NCBI GenBank assembly: GCA_002205965.3
Contig: NADL03000533.1
Location: 248,001-312,000, forward strand
Reading direction: 5' to 3'
DNA: 64,000 bases
From: Kappaphycus alvarezii
Lineage: Eukaryota; Rhodophyta; Florideophyceae; Gigartinales; Solieriaceae
Position numbers and translations under genes: made by a program. Below the pieces are notes generated by a model. It was not told where the DNA came from. It saw nothing but the letters and a program-made list of their open reading frames with translations, and made no database searches. This document shows positions 11,733-23,626 of this stretch, piece after piece (the first letter of the stretch is position 1; every line of letters starts with the position of its first letter).

Positions 11733-13137
11733 GAAGACGACTAAAATATCGAAAAATGGTCGCCAAGCACATAGCAATACGAGCACACATGATCACTGAA
11801 AGATACCCGGAAATTGAAGATCCAGAAACGACGGTGATGTTCATGATTGAGGGACTCATGGACAACCCGCCATAGCGCACACTTGGCGTCAAATATTCAC
11901 TGTCCCTCTGACCGACCCAAAGGACTTCGTTCACAAATTCAATGCGCTCAAATAATTTGAGCCTCAAAGCGACCAGCAAGAAGACCGCCACAATCAAGGA
12001 TCTACAGCCTTCATGGGAGCGAACCTGTACCGCCAGGTACAATAATTGCGCAAACAAGCAACCCAAACCGCCCAGACTACCGTGCGAACCACCACTCGAA
12101 ATTCGAACCCTACAAACACCACACTGCGCTTGGGTTACTGAGCCCTCGGCACAGCGACCATCAGTGCCGCGACCCCAGTCCCCAAAAGAAATAATCCAGG
12201 ACAATCAGCTCACCAGGCCAATAAATATCTGTATTTAATTGCACAAGAGATACAGACCCTCATTGGTATGCAAGACACAACAGATAAACGAACTTTTATC
12301 CTGTATTACGCAGCTAACTCCACCTTCCCAGCCCTAACATCTCCCAAAATGCAGCTTTTTACACAACCGTACCCGTTAACACCGTAACTGACACTAAATC
12401 CTACTGTACACATCACAGCATCACAATAGTTTAGCGCAACACGAATGACGCCGTCCAAAGTCCAGTCCTATCAAACCCGTCACTCAGGCACAAACTGCTA
12501 TCTGTACAGGCCGTCTTAGAATAACAAGGCTCCAATCTTGTTCAAAGTGACTGAAGCACTAATACTAAAGAGGAAAAATGGACAACTCAATATAGTACTA
12601 TATATATATATATGTATATAGTACTGAATGAACCATGGGGCGACGCAGCGCAAGGGTACATAGTAACCGAAACCGGTCTTAAGGCAGTCTAAGCCCTTAG
12701 GGCGGCATAATGACCCATTGGATTTTAGAAAACCCCGTCTAACCAATACAAGATCTACAACACCTACCCACCCACCTCACCACTCCACTAAAACCGACAA
12801 CCAAAGCAATCATAGTGCCGGCAAACCCTAACACAATACACCATCAATCCCATAAACAACTCATTAAAGCCCTTAGACGCTCGACGGCGCTACTCTTACC
12901 CTAGCGCAAACCCATTCAGCATGGGCCCAGCTCGAGATTCACGGAACTGCTAAAATAATTGCACCTCAAACTGAACCAAAAACTGCCGAAGATTATGCCA
13001 CAAATGGCCAAAGCCGGAACCATACTACTACTCCCTTAAAAAAACTCACCTACCCACCCCCGCTATCCACTGCGGACTATGCAATGAATCCAAAATGACC
13101 AAGCAAGTCACTATCCTAATATGAACCACTACAAGAT

Positions 13138-13720
13138 AGGTGAATACATAAGCAGCGATACCTGCAACCCCATCGCACCAGAATACAAACATGACAGCGT
13201 CCACTTCCTAGCGTTCGTAGATGCGGAAAGCAGGTACCTCCATGTGTACTTCCTGAAAACATGCCAAGAGTTAGCCTAGTACGCACTACTTCAGATGGCC
13301 CTCATTAAGATAACTCATGGCGCGCCACTACTCGTTATCAGGGTTGAAAACGCCAAAGAATTCACATTTAGCACCATCAAGAACCTCTGCGCAAACCACG
13401 GAACTACACTGAGAACACGAACGGGCTATCAACCACGGGAAAACTCACGAGCTGAACGCATCAACATATCTATAATGAACGCTGCACGAGCCGCACTCAT
13501 GACACCCCGTCTTCTACTCACGTTTTGGGAGGACGCCATACTCAACGCAACCTACAAATACAACGTAATAACTCAATCTGCCAAAGTCCAAGCACCATCC
13601 ACCCAATGGCATCAAACAGCAGCGACTACAGACAAGATATTCACTTTCGGGGAACTCTGCTATGTTCTAATCCACAAACTAAAAACGAAATCAGAAGCAG
13701 GAGCCAGTATTGTCCGCTAA
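13138..13720 (+). pseudogene. Copia-1 integrase remnant
   Basis: One frame, interrupted by a TAG near 13277, carries the retroviral-type integrase core. The first Asp is in YISSDTCNPIAPE, followed by FLAFVDAESRYLHVYFLK. The second catalytic position is in VIRVENAKEFTF, where the usual Asp (RTDNAKEF) is Glu. The Glu motif is QPRENSRAERIN. An upstream HCGLCNE (around 13068) is the second half of the zinc-binding HHCC motif. The Asp-to-Glu change and the stop argue for inactivity. Confidence 0.75.
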
Positions 13721-13959
13721 ATGGCAGCCCTGAGTGACAAATCATACTTGTATATGATTCCATCACCGAAAGTTACCACTAAGTACGGGCAATCTACTTC
13801 TACCCGTGCAGAAATCAACAAGACCCAGCCATTACCACTGAACCAGCACTCATTACCACGCCCACAAGTCTATCTGACCCTCCTCAAACCATTAAGCATG
13901 AACACCAATTTGAAGACGCTTCCCTATGTGGAAAGGCTCACAATGACGAACTGGACACA

Positions 13960-15430
13960 CTAGGGAGCCAAAAAAACTTCAAAAGAATGCACAAGAACTG
14001 CATTCCCAAAGGTGTAAAATTCATCCTACTAAACATTTCCTACAGATACAAGCATAATTCAGACCTCCGAATCGAACGAAAGGCTCGATGCTCCGTCCGC
14101 GGCGATCGTTTGTATCCCCATCTGCACCACAACCCAAAAAACACCAAAACATAAATGGCCGCGAAATCGACAATCTGAATGCTCCTAGCCCTCGCAGCCC
14201 GCCACTAATGGCTAGTTGTCCACCTCTAAATCAAAGCTGCATACCTTCACGAGCCGTAACGCCACGCAAAACTAGTCTACATACAGGAACAACTGCGATT
14301 CAATGACACTAAGAAGCACCTAAACCACATTGGAATATTGTTAACCAATCTGTATGAAAACCCCTGCCGCACTCATTTACCACCAGGGATTAGTCCAATA
14401 CCTCACGAATAACGGATGAAAGCAATCTCACACTGATCCGTGTCTGTTCACAAAACTAGACGCAACAGAACAACTCATCGCAACTGTCAGCATGGACGAA
14501 TTCCTACCAATATCCCTATCGCAGGCGGCCATGGACAAAATATTCGCCATACTGCAAAAATATATAATATCAATAACCCGGGACCCCCACTACCTACATA
14601 AAATGGCACATTGGCCGAGGAAACAACGGTACTTTACATATATCCCAACCTCACATCATGCAGTCCATACTCTACAAAAGAGCCATACAGCACTCCAACC
14701 CACGCAGCAACCCTCTAACCGAAAACAAGGACTGTAGTGAAGCTTGTAAGGCACCGCTACTCGAACAAGAAAAAGCACAAGAATACCAGCAAATTCTAAG
14801 CGATATCAGACATCACAGGCAGCACCATGCCTGATATCCAACACGCGGTCAACCGACTAGCTGAAAAAATTCCCGCACAAAAAAAAATAACACAAACAAA
14901 TCCTACGCTGGCTGCTGCAGTACCTAAAGGCGACGGAGCACCACGGTATACTTTACGGGACGCAACGAAACAGCAACAACATACAGCAATACTCGCTCAC
15001 ATCATACACAGAAGCTGATTTCGCAAATGCCGCCGATAGAAAATCGAGCACCGAAACCTTAAACACAGCATGGGGATAGCCAATCTAGAGGACAAGCGCC
15101 AATCAACCGATTGTAGTGAAGTGCACTTGCAAAACGGAGTATATCTCCAGGTCTGAAATGGTATAGGAAACTGCATAGCTCTGCTTACTACTCGAAGACT
15201 GTAGCATGGATAAGGTAAACCCGACAAAACTGCTTATTAACAATTCATCTACCGTATAAGTCGCCCCATCCAAGTCCCCAACGAAAAGAATGAAAATCAT
15301 CGACATATCATACCATCACGTCCAGGACCGCATCGGCAAAAAACATCACTGTGCACCACATCGCCACAATACACAACATGGAAGACATAGTCACCATGTC
15401 CCTTAGAAAATTTAGGATACAGCAACACAC
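13960..15430 (+). pseudogene. Copia-1 reverse transcriptase and RNase H remnant
   Basis: Low-quality but ordered similarity. Around 13970-14090 the frame reads CIPKGVKFILLN...ERKARCSVRGD, the conserved Copia RT entry (W-x-PxGxK-x...KARLVARG). Around 14940-15130 TLRDATKQQQHTAILAH and a serine-rich RNase H-like stretch lead towards the right LTR. Many stops are present. No YVDD catalytic box could be located. Confidence 0.4.
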
Positions 15431-15528
15431 AGCAGCACTACACATTCAACGCAACCTATTCCAGCCAAGAACACTCACTCATGATCCCCAGCAATAGTAC
15501 TGCGTTTATTATTCAGCGTTTTCCCAGG

Positions 15529-15688
15529 GGCTAACGAAGCACCCAAGAGGGACAATCTGAAAACGTTGAATGAAATCGCGCATCACGAGGCACTCAATCC
15601 AGACTATCCTCCCAAAAAAACAGTACATTCGCACGGCCACCGGGGATTGACCATAGGAATAAACAAAGGTCAAAATCCACGTTCAAAA
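15529..15688 (+). repeat. Copia-1 right LTR
   Basis: Direct-repeat partner of 10982-11088. It is about 50 bp longer because of an extra segment after GGGACAATCTGAAAA. It ends near GTTCAAAA, as the left one ends at GTTCACACA. Confidence 0.6.
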
Positions 15689-17492
15689 AATTTCCTTATA
15701 GTCTTTTCTCCAGAGAATACTGGTATCTGAAGCAGTGTTGGCGCGGCACTCTTTTCCCGTCGAAGAGGTATATCGTCTCCCCGCAGGCTTACCGCTGTCT
15801 TCTGAGGGAGAACTTAAATCCCTTATTAGGGCCCCTGCCAATCCGACCGTTTCTCCCCAGCTCCCACTGCAGTGCAACGCGCGGTGCGCAGTTGTTCTCG
15901 TCTAAGAGCGGAATCCTGTCAGACAACGAGAAAACCAAAAAACATGCTCCAAGACTCACAAGGTGTTCGCTGTCTCTCTTTCTCTTTTAGCACCCTGCGA
16001 CGCAGTAGTACAGCTCTCAGATGGAGAGGCGAAATGGGGGGTATAGCGGGGGTGATTCCTTGGACAGCTAAATGGTATACTTGACCTTCGGGTTGTAAGG
16101 CTGGACCGTGACTCGCGGAATGATATAATACTGATAAAAATCGAGTCCAAAGAAGCGTAGGCACCAGGGGTGCAATATTGACAAATAAGATGTAGTAGTG
16201 GGTCAGAAGTGCTGAATATCTCCTTTGGAGATAGGGATGTTGTCATCAACGACAACCTTGAAGATCCTATTTGTATATAGATACCGGAGTCATTGGCGCC
16301 AAGTGTGGGAAAGCAAACAAACAACAAAAATTGTACTATAATATTGGGTAGAGAGGGAGGAAGGGGGACCCGGGCGGATAAACGTAGCTATAGCCAAAGT
16401 TTCCGTTGGAAAGGTTTCTGCAAAGGCGGAAGATGGGATTCAAGCTAATAGATAACACAGAGGTAGCTGCGTAATCGGGGCTCTAGTATCCAGGTGTGCG
16501 TAAATATTTTTAGTTAGCTAAGTTAGGACGACAGACAGCTGTGCGGTAAGTAAAGTCAATGTCAGCCAAGAAATAAATATTTAAGTTAAAGATGATCTGG
16601 TCTACATTTGGCCCGATGGGTGGCTTGCGCCTCGGAAAATTTCAGTTCCAAGTTTAAGGCCGATTGGACCGGACTACATGCATTCAGGCCCTTTCGGGTG
16701 ACTATACAGTCCAAGACTAATTGTGGCCGACAATAAAAATTTTCCCTTCCTGTACAGTACTGTACTGTACAGTAACTGCTGGTAGCAGTGCGATGCCCTG
16801 CGCAAGAAATTGGATCATAAAAAACACCAGAATCAACTTTGCCGGTGGCAGTACAAGAGGAGTGTTAATTGCACTACACCGCGGCTTGTTTTTAGTCCTT
16901 CGCATTGTCCTGAAAAAACTTGTCTTTTGAACCACATCCTTCTAGTCCATTTTAATTGTTTCTTCGCTCATTAAGCCTTTACTATACGTCTCCTAAAACT
17001 CTGAACTACTTCATCTCATCGGGCTCCAACAGAAAGAGGGCCCTCGTCAAGCCCTGCAGTCGCAAGTTTACGACCGTTCTACTGTTCAAAAAGGCAGTTA
17101 ATGCATGCGTTTGCTCGGTTTGAACAGTTTAAGCACAAAGTCGAGTCTCGTTAGGGTGTGTTCTGCGATTTTGAATGTATTTGGAGGATTTGTGCGTTTC
17201 AAATAGTCCTGTTTTCAATAAGAGTTTGAAGCAAGTATCTGGCTAGATAGTTCTTTATGCAAGGTGTCAGCAGTGCCACCCCAGCAGATCTCTACTTTTG
17301 CAGTAAACAAGAGTTCTACAGCCAAGGATAGAAACTTGAAAATGTTGGACCATTACCAGACCGTATTGTGAGAGGCCTGTCAAACGTATAATAATTTACT
17401 ACAGTACTGTATTGTACAGTACTTTTAGAGTACGGAAAGGTACCGCGCTAATCATATGAGCGAAAATTTAACTCCAAACAGGCCACGTTAAC
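15689..17492. other. Intergenic stretch between Copia-1 and Copia-2
   Basis: Mixed composition. Open frames at 15872-16084 (+) and 15956-16327 (-) overlap each other and carry no recognisable motif. GTAC-type palindromes occur at 16751-16774 and near 17400. No element boundary was identified. Confidence 0.4.
16751..16774. repeat. CTGTAC palindrome cluster
   Basis: Interleaved TACTGTA/TACAGTA units form a near-perfect palindrome of about 24 bp. Related clusters lie at about 17400, 26573, 32023, 32990 and 35096. Confidence 0.8.
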
Positions 17493-17601
17493 TGTAGGAA
17501 CCAGGTTTACTGATAAAGTTTTGCCGGGTAGGACACAGTTAACGAGGGGTAGCTGTTACTTAAGAAGCGAGGTGCTACAGTAATCAATGTAATGTCCTAC
17601 A
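17493..17601 (-). repeat. Copia-2 3' LTR
   Basis: 109 bp with 7-bp inverted ends TGTAGGA/TCCTACA. It shares TTTGCCGGG, GGGGTAGC, GTTACTTAA and TGTAATGTCCTACA with its partner at 23513. Confidence 0.92.
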
Positions 17602-17621
17602 TTCCTTCTTCTCTTTTCAAG
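17602..17621 (-). promoter_or_regulatory. Copia-2 polypurine tract
   Basis: On the minus strand about 17 of 20 bases before the 3' LTR are purines (AAAAGAGAAGAAGGAA). This is the expected position of the plus-strand DNA primer in reverse transcription. Confidence 0.8.
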
Positions 17622-17999
17622 AATTAGCACACTAACCCTGGCCGAAAATGGTTACCATTTTAGCCCAATGACCTTTTAAACTCGACGAACTGTCCCATAT
17701 ATCACCCGGACCGTTCCAAAGTACACCCTCAGACCGTTCGAAAGAATTTTAGACGATCCTTCCCTGTGTTTCCCCGCAGACCCTTTTCAATCCAGCCAAC
17801 TGCGCGGTTTCTCTATAAAGAGGTAGTAGAATGAGTAGCCCGGGATAAGTTCCACTTGCACCACCACCTAGATTTGCGGGTAACAAGATGTTGGCCTTAG
17901 TGACCTCATTGCTCTTTTGAGCGACTAAAAAGGACTCTGTCCACTCTATTTGAGCGGAGCGGGGAGGCATATGTAAGAGATTAGGTGCGCTGAGCCATC

Positions 18000-19283
18000 C
18001 CGAACCCTTCGAGAGGAGTACCTATTGCTGCACAATGATTGAGCTTCCGAGCCCCTATGGGGTGTGTTCTCAACCAGGGGATCACGACCTTGTGAAGGTG
18101 ACGGAAGTGTTGCCTGCGAACCGGGGAGGTGAGTGGCAGTGTTGCCGCTTGAATTGATGTGTATACTAACCTCTAGTTTGTTTGCTGCATCCTCCGCTGC
18201 CTGGACTTTGAGGCGAGCATCATTACGCATTGGGACTTTCGTTGTAGGAATCCAGTTCAAGTGGCGGTACGGGGATTTTTGAAGCATGAATACGTGTTTG
18301 CTTGGATTGGAGCAGATATTCGTCTCGATAGCTGTCTGGATTGCAGAATTGGGGTTCGCTTTCGTCATTGTGTCAACAGGGTTCAATGTTCCGGGAATGC
18401 GGCAGGCAGAGGATACTTTTCCTCTGGAGATGAATTCTCTGCAGCGGAACCCAATTTCGGGGACACAAGGAACTCTATCGCTCATGAGGATTGTCTAAAG
18501 AGTCTTGCAGTCGACGTAAGCCACCACAGAGACTATTCTCTTGAAGATATTGAAGAATATCATGGAAACTTTATCCTTGCAGCGCCATGCGAAGTCGAGT
18601 GCCATGAGTTCTGATTCTTGTGTAGAGTGGGGGCGACGGGGGGCACTGGACCTCTGCCAGTGAAATACATTCATGTGATCATTCTTGTCAGCGATGCCGA
18701 TGACGAATCCGATTTTTGAATGGTTCATGACAAGATTCTGGAAGGAAGTGTCATTGTATAGTTTCAGGTGGACGATATCATTGTTAAGCGGAATGTAACG
18801 GCTTTTGGGTAGTTCATAGCTTTGAAGTGCAGAAAGAGCCTGGCGAGTGTTGCGAAGTACTGCAAAGTGGGCGAATTTTTGATCTCGCTTACGTTGGAGT
18901 GCCACGCTAACCTGAAAATATGAGTTTGGGCTTGTACAGGAGGCGATCCATGGAAGGTTGCCAGCTTCGGGGCAAATTGGTGGTATTTCATCGGATGTCA
19001 TCGGGCCATGTAAGTCGTTTTTGGTCGCTTTGTCGAGTTTTTCTGAGATATCGATCTTAGGGACGTGCGTGGTTTGGGATATGATTACTTTTGATCTTTC
19101 GTGATGGATTTCTATCCACTTGAAGTCTGTCAGTGGATGTTGGGCTCCGTGACAATGGAATATTTTGGATACAGTTCCCTCCCCTGATAGTTTCGAGGTA
19201 TGGGTGGCTGTTGCGGCGTCGTCTGTGCATATAGCTGTCGCTGCATGCTGGTTGGGGCTGTCCAGGAGGGAGGGCTCGAACAT
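18000..19283 (-). pseudogene. Copia-2 RT C-terminus and RNase H remnant
   Basis: The frame from 19283 contains EAGNLPWIASCTSPNSYFQ, the Copia junction motif (G-x-L-x-W-x-A-x-x-T-R-P-D). The RNase H core follows: LKLYNDTSFQNL (first Asp), GFVIGIADKNDHMNVFHWQ, and HSTQESELMALDFAWR (Glu). It continues in the next frame (18485 downwards) with AYVDCKTL (Asp) and GKVSSACRIPGTLNPVDTMTK, the usual final helix and TK motif. A frameshift separates the two parts at about 18490. The order and motifs are diagnostic although the gene is dead. Confidence 0.85.
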
Positions 19284-19439
19284 GGATTGCTTGTACTCGA
19301 GAATGTTCTCGCATATCCAAGGAACGATTGTAATGTCCGGGATCGACCTGCTTCAATCTCGCATTACATCTGAACATTGGCCTTCCAAATAAAGCCCTGC
19401 TTGTGCGGAAAAAATTTGTATAATTAGAAATGCGGACGA

Positions 19440-20076
19440 TATTAGATGAGGCACGGGGTAGGGTTGCTCTGGAGGTACGCATTGGTGACATCTCGAACAA
19501 CGAGCGATATTTAATCATCGTTGGCCTTCAGTTTTGCATCCCATGTTGGGACGACTGCAAGAAGAATGTGGAACGAGCTCAGACCAACAGTCGGGGCATT
19601 GCCTGTAACGTAATGGCGAAGAGAGGAAGGTGAGCAGCACTGACGAGTCGAGCACGGTATTGAACTGGATGGGGTGCAGTTGGTGAACTTTTGATGATAA
19701 GAGTCCATTTCACTGACTGGAGTTCTGATGATCCATCCATGATGGTTTGCGGGACAGAAGAAATCGGAACTCCAATGAGGAACTTGATTTCCTCTACCTT
19801 GGCTTCGTTTAATGCTAGCTGTTGGTCCATTGGAAACTTGGAGACTGCGCTCACCTCCTCCTTGGAGGTGACGAGAATGAGCTCTATGTCGGAGTCCACT
19901 GGAATCTCTGCGGTATGAACGATGAAACCGCATGGGGAAGTAGAAGCGCGAATGAAGACAGACCTATTTTCGGTTGAGATGATGTTGAGCCGAAGAGCGG
20001 TTTCAAAATTGCTGACGATGGTTGGAATTGCCACTTCAGTGTTGAAGTTGGAAATTTCTTGAATATTGACCGCCAT
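19440..20076 (-). pseudogene. Copia-2 reverse transcriptase remnant
   Basis: From 20076 the frame gives LNEAKVEEIKFLIGV, a degenerate E-x2-K-W entry motif, then SVKWTLIIKSS and QYRARLVSAAH, corresponding to RWV-x3-K...KARLVARG. After a frame change, RDVTNAYLQS (about 19485) matches the D-V-x-x-A-Y-L-Q-S catalytic region that carries the first RT Asp. No intact YVDD box was found. Multiple frame changes. Confidence 0.65.
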
Positions 20077-20155
20077 TTTCGTATCGTTTTAGTTGCTGGG
20101 ACCTGCATTGTGATTGACGTCTTAGGGTTTTTCAAGGATTTCGGCAACGTCATGG

Positions 20156-20950
20156 TTATCTTGTTGTGATATCTCCGGTGGGAGAGGAATTTGCCCGAAG
20201 AAAGGGCGAAATCTGGTCCCAAGTGTTGGGAATATTTTCCCTCGAAGGATACGGTGACCTGCGGTTTCGCAATAGAGGCGAAGATTCCATTGCGCCATCC
20301 CTTTCTCGGTCTGTGAAACCATACTGGTTGCCCGACCGCGAATGTGCGCAGCTTGCGAACTTGGTGGTGACGCGTGGTGAGCGCATTCCTGATGACAGAG
20401 TCTGCGCGAAGTTTTTCGGTCTCCGAGCGCGCCATTTCCATATGCGCGATCCGTTCTTGGGTGGTGAGCGTGTTAGAGAGCTCTCCGAGGATTCGAGGCA
20501 TTGTCCCGAAACGGTTGTAGTGTGGAGGAAGAACATTTGCTTGTTGTGTGAAATTCCACTCCATTTCGCTTCGGCCATGAGGTGTTCATAGTTGGGTCCA
20601 GGTTCGAACTGAGGTGTAAGAAGGAGTTTTTCCATGACCTTGTGGATGAAACAGTGCGATCGCTCGTTCGATACATGTGACCAGGGAGATTTATTTGCGA
20701 TGGGATATAGTGGAGAGTCTAAGCTGCGCAAGTTTTCGACCATTTTAGCGCTTATGGGGTTTGAGCCTCTGTCAACTAGGGTGAAATAGGGGGCGTCGAA
20801 TGTCGCGATCCAGCGGTACAAGTATGCCCGAAAGGCTGTTGGCAAAGAGTCATCCTGGAAGTGAGCCAGCTTCAGGAGACTGTCGCAGTAGTCGAACAAG
20901 ACAAGGAACTTGGCAATAGTGGAGTAGAGGTTGTAGGTCATCACATCCAT
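20156..20950 (-). pseudogene. Copia-2 integrase remnant
   Basis: Integrase core with recognisable D, D and E motifs: SMDVMTYN, then FTLVDRGSNPISA, then NERSHCFIHKVMEKLL. A C-terminal segment follows in a neighbouring frame (20564-19884) with RTFAVGQPVWFHRPRKGW, the Copia integrase C-terminal V-W-F-x-R-x3-GW motif. The zinc-binding region upstream is too decayed to assign. The frame breaks near 20400. Confidence 0.8.
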
Positions 20951-21752
20951 GGAGACGGCTATATTCTGTGTAGCTGGGGGCGGTAGGGCCAGTTTTGGGA
21001 TTCTTGGCAGCTCCGCAGTTTCGACGCGACGGCAGCATTCTGCCTGCTGTTTTTCGATTTTTTGTTGGATTCTTGGAGGCAGATGGGCACCGTTGTTTTG
21101 ATGACGGAAGAAGCCGAGTAGTGCTGAACTGGATGGGTATCAAAGGGCGCGCTGGAATCGTTCGACGTGTTCTTCTGACAGCTTCGTCCGCCAAGTTTCG
21201 TGTTACCGTGGAGGGGTGATGGTTTCCATACTCTGCGAGAATGGGAGCCAAAAGTAATGGTTTGCTACTGGGGAGTTCTTCAGAGTGATGGAGTTATATA
21301 TGTTGTTGTCTCAATTGACGGAAGGGCCCAGATCTTTTGACAGAGGAGCGAAGGGTATCCAGATGTGAGACTTGACAGTGAGAGGGCGTATTGTTTTTCA
21401 TTTGTTGACGCGTAGATGATTGCTGCTGGATCCAGTGCAGAGGCACATGTCGAAGGCGTAGGAACGTTGCGTAAGCATCAATAGGAATGGGAGTAGCATT
21501 GAAGGAAGGGTGAATGCGGCGAGGCGGAGTGTGTGAGTTTTTGCAGATGTTTCTTTGAGGTTTCAGGAGAGGCAGACGGCCCGGAGTACTGAAAGTGGGA
21601 CACCTGCGAATCAAAAATGTGGTTGAAGACGTTCCCAACCAAGTAAATGCTCATTTCGGTAAGTCTGGTGTGTAGGGATTTGAGTGACAATGTATATGCA
21701 GCGGTTGAGGCGACGTTGAACGTTGGGGTGGTCGGGTTTGCCGGTTGTTGTT

Positions 21753-23336
21753 CTAGTGACCCGCATTCCATTGTGTCCAGAAAGGCGCAGATCCAGTCTT
21801 CGAAATAAGTGTCACATTTGTCTGATTCAGTAAAGGATGTTGAAACCTCGGAGTCCAGGTAGACAACGGGCTCGAATATCGAGTCATTCGTTTCTTTTTT
21901 ACGCTGTCAATGACGAGATGGGCAGCTGTGCCAAAGTTCTTGTAGCGTTGGAGCCGGTTGATGTACTTATCTTTTTCCGGGCAGAATCGCAGGATGTGTC
22001 CAGGCATTTCGCATCCATTGAAAATGATATGCCCTTTACTAGCTGTGGGTGGCAGCGGACGACTGAACCTTGGGCCTCTGTTATTTTGAAAGCGTTGGCG
22101 GTACCTGTGTTGGCGGTGGTGGAACGTAGGGGGTGGGTTTTTCGCGAAGAAAGCGGCGACAAATTTCGATGTTGATTCCAGTCTTGAGTGATCTGCCTTC
22201 AAGAGATAAGTCTGCGAGAAAGAGCTTTGACCTTGCTGGGGATTTCGGTAGTCGCCGAAATTTGAGGCTGCGGTCTTGATAAGCTCGGCAAAAACTGGTG
22301 GGGTTTGGTGCGGAGAGTGCTTTTCAAAGAGTGTTTTGCACTAATCTTGGCCCTCACAAAGGTCTCGAAGACGGTTTAGTACGAGTTTAGGGGCGGACAT
22401 GAATGGGGGTAGATCACGGTGGTGAGCAATAAGATTGTCGATGCATATTGATGCGGATTCATGATTAGTGCTGCACCTTGCTCGAAAAGTGTCATATGAG
22501 AGAGTTCTCCAGCGATTGATCTTGTGGGCTTAGATGTTGAGCTCAAAGAGGAGCATGGCTGATATGTTGTGCAAAAATTCTTAGAACTTTATGTTGTGCG
22601 TTCGAATCCTCGACACGGCCATACGAGCATTTCCTGGGAGGACCGAAAAAAGGACAGTGACGCGGAACTTCTGTGGGATCTGAGAGGCTTCCGTTTTATC
22701 TAGAATGGGTTGGATTCGATATTGGAAGGTTTCAGTTTCCTCTCCGGTGATCCTTTCCGATGACTCGAAAATCGAGGTTGTTCTGTGGACGCTTTTCTTG
22801 AGATCGAATTTTTAGGTCTTCTCTTAGTGCATTCTGGGCAAATCGATTGAGGTCGAATCGGGTTGATCATCTTCGTGGTCTTCTGGGTAAGAATAGAATT
22901 TTCTCGGTCGGAACAGTCTTCTCCCAACATATTGGACTTGACGGATTCGTCTATCGATAAATTTGATCGATTCTTGCGGCATCTCATGAAAACGCGAATG
23001 ATGCGGTACAGACTCAGCTTCCAAAAACTGTCCAGGCCTTGAGTCTAGTGTGGATCGACGATGCATTTAAAATGCTTTGATATTTCTTCTTCGTTTTGAA
23101 ACTCGGGGAATTCTTCTTTGAGGTCAGTTTACCAGCCAGTCTGGTATCCCTATAGTGTTCGGTGTCGGGCTCATGATGAGGTTCTTGACATCAAAAATGG
23201 AGATTCCATTGTGAGAACAAGGCCACAGATCTTCAGGTTGAAGGCTTGAATGGAGCTTGAGAAAATTTTTGATATTTTTCACGAGCTCAGTTTGCGTGGC
23301 GCTGGTGCCGGTATGGACTTGTTGATCGGTTGACAT
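21753..23336 (-). pseudogene. Copia-2 gag remnant with degenerate zinc knuckle
   Basis: The likely start is the ATG at 23336 (MSTDQQVHTGTSATQTELVK), about 180 bp inside the primer-binding site. The reading passes through several frames. Near the C-terminus (22202-21753) NGCEMPGHILRFCPEKDK keeps Cys-x3-Gly-His-x4-Cys of a nucleocapsid-type knuckle but lacks the first Cys. The arginine-rich, phenylalanine-containing region before it suits an RNA-binding linker. Confidence 0.6.
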
Positions 23337-23496
23337 GATGGAGGTTTTGAACAGTAAAGTTGTTGGGGTGCGTCAACGAAAAGCGGCCTTGGCGTTGACG
23401 GAAGGCTATTCGGCGGGTTGTTCCCCAGTCATTTTTAGCCTGACTCCCCGCGGAGATCGGGAAGCTTTGATTCTTAGTAGATATTTCTCTTGCGAA

Positions 23497-23512
23497 AATT
23501 GCGATGCTACCA
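23497..23512 (-). promoter_or_regulatory. Copia-2 primer-binding site
   Basis: Directly after the 5' LTR (minus strand) the sequence is TGGTAGCATCGC. TGG complements the CCA tail of a tRNA, and the rest resembles initiator-Met-type sites of many LTR elements. The exact tRNA is not established here. Confidence 0.7.
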
Positions 23513-23626
23513 TGTAGGAAGCAGGTTTATTGATGCGGTAAAGGTTTGCCGGGCGTCTCGTAGGTAAAACGGGGTAGCAGTTACTTAAACAGTGAGATGC
23601 TACTGTGCTTACTGTAATGTCCTACA
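23513..23626 (-). repeat. Copia-2 5' LTR
   Basis: 114 bp, TGTAGGA...TCCTACA, direct partner of 17493-17601. Confidence 0.92.

Larger units (their letters stand above)
10982..15688 (+). mobile_element. Copia-1, degenerate Ty1/copia retrotransposon
   Basis: Flanked by related direct repeats (LTRs) at about 10982-11088 and 15529-15688. Internal order is gag, integrase, RT, RNase H, the Copia order. After the left LTR the sequence TTATGGGC (11092-11099) matches the core of the half-tRNA primer-binding site seen in Copia-3 and Copia-4. A short CCCAGGGG tract precedes the right LTR. The coding strand is strongly A+C rich throughout, unlike the flanks. Every domain carries stops or frameshifts. Confidence 0.75.
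17493..23626 (-). mobile_element. Copia-2, Ty1/copia retrotransposon with about 110 bp LTRs
   Basis: Direct LTRs at 17493-17601 and 23513-23626 both start TGTAGGA and end TCCTACA. Coding is on the minus strand in the order gag, integrase, RT, RNase H. A primer-binding site (minus strand TGGTAGCATCGC) abuts the 5' LTR at 23512. A polypurine tract (minus strand AAAAGAGAAGAAGGAA) abuts the 3' LTR at 17602. The LTRs have diverged visibly and all ORFs are broken, so the element is old. No matching target duplication was found at its outer ends. Confidence 0.9.

Noticed and set aside
22575..22610. GTTCGAATCC resembling a tRNA B box
   Set aside because: No A box, no acceptor stem, and it lies inside the gag region of Copia-2.
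17493..23626. Reading Copia-2 as a Gypsy element
   Set aside because: Integrase lies before RT and RNase H, which is the Copia order; in Gypsy it follows.
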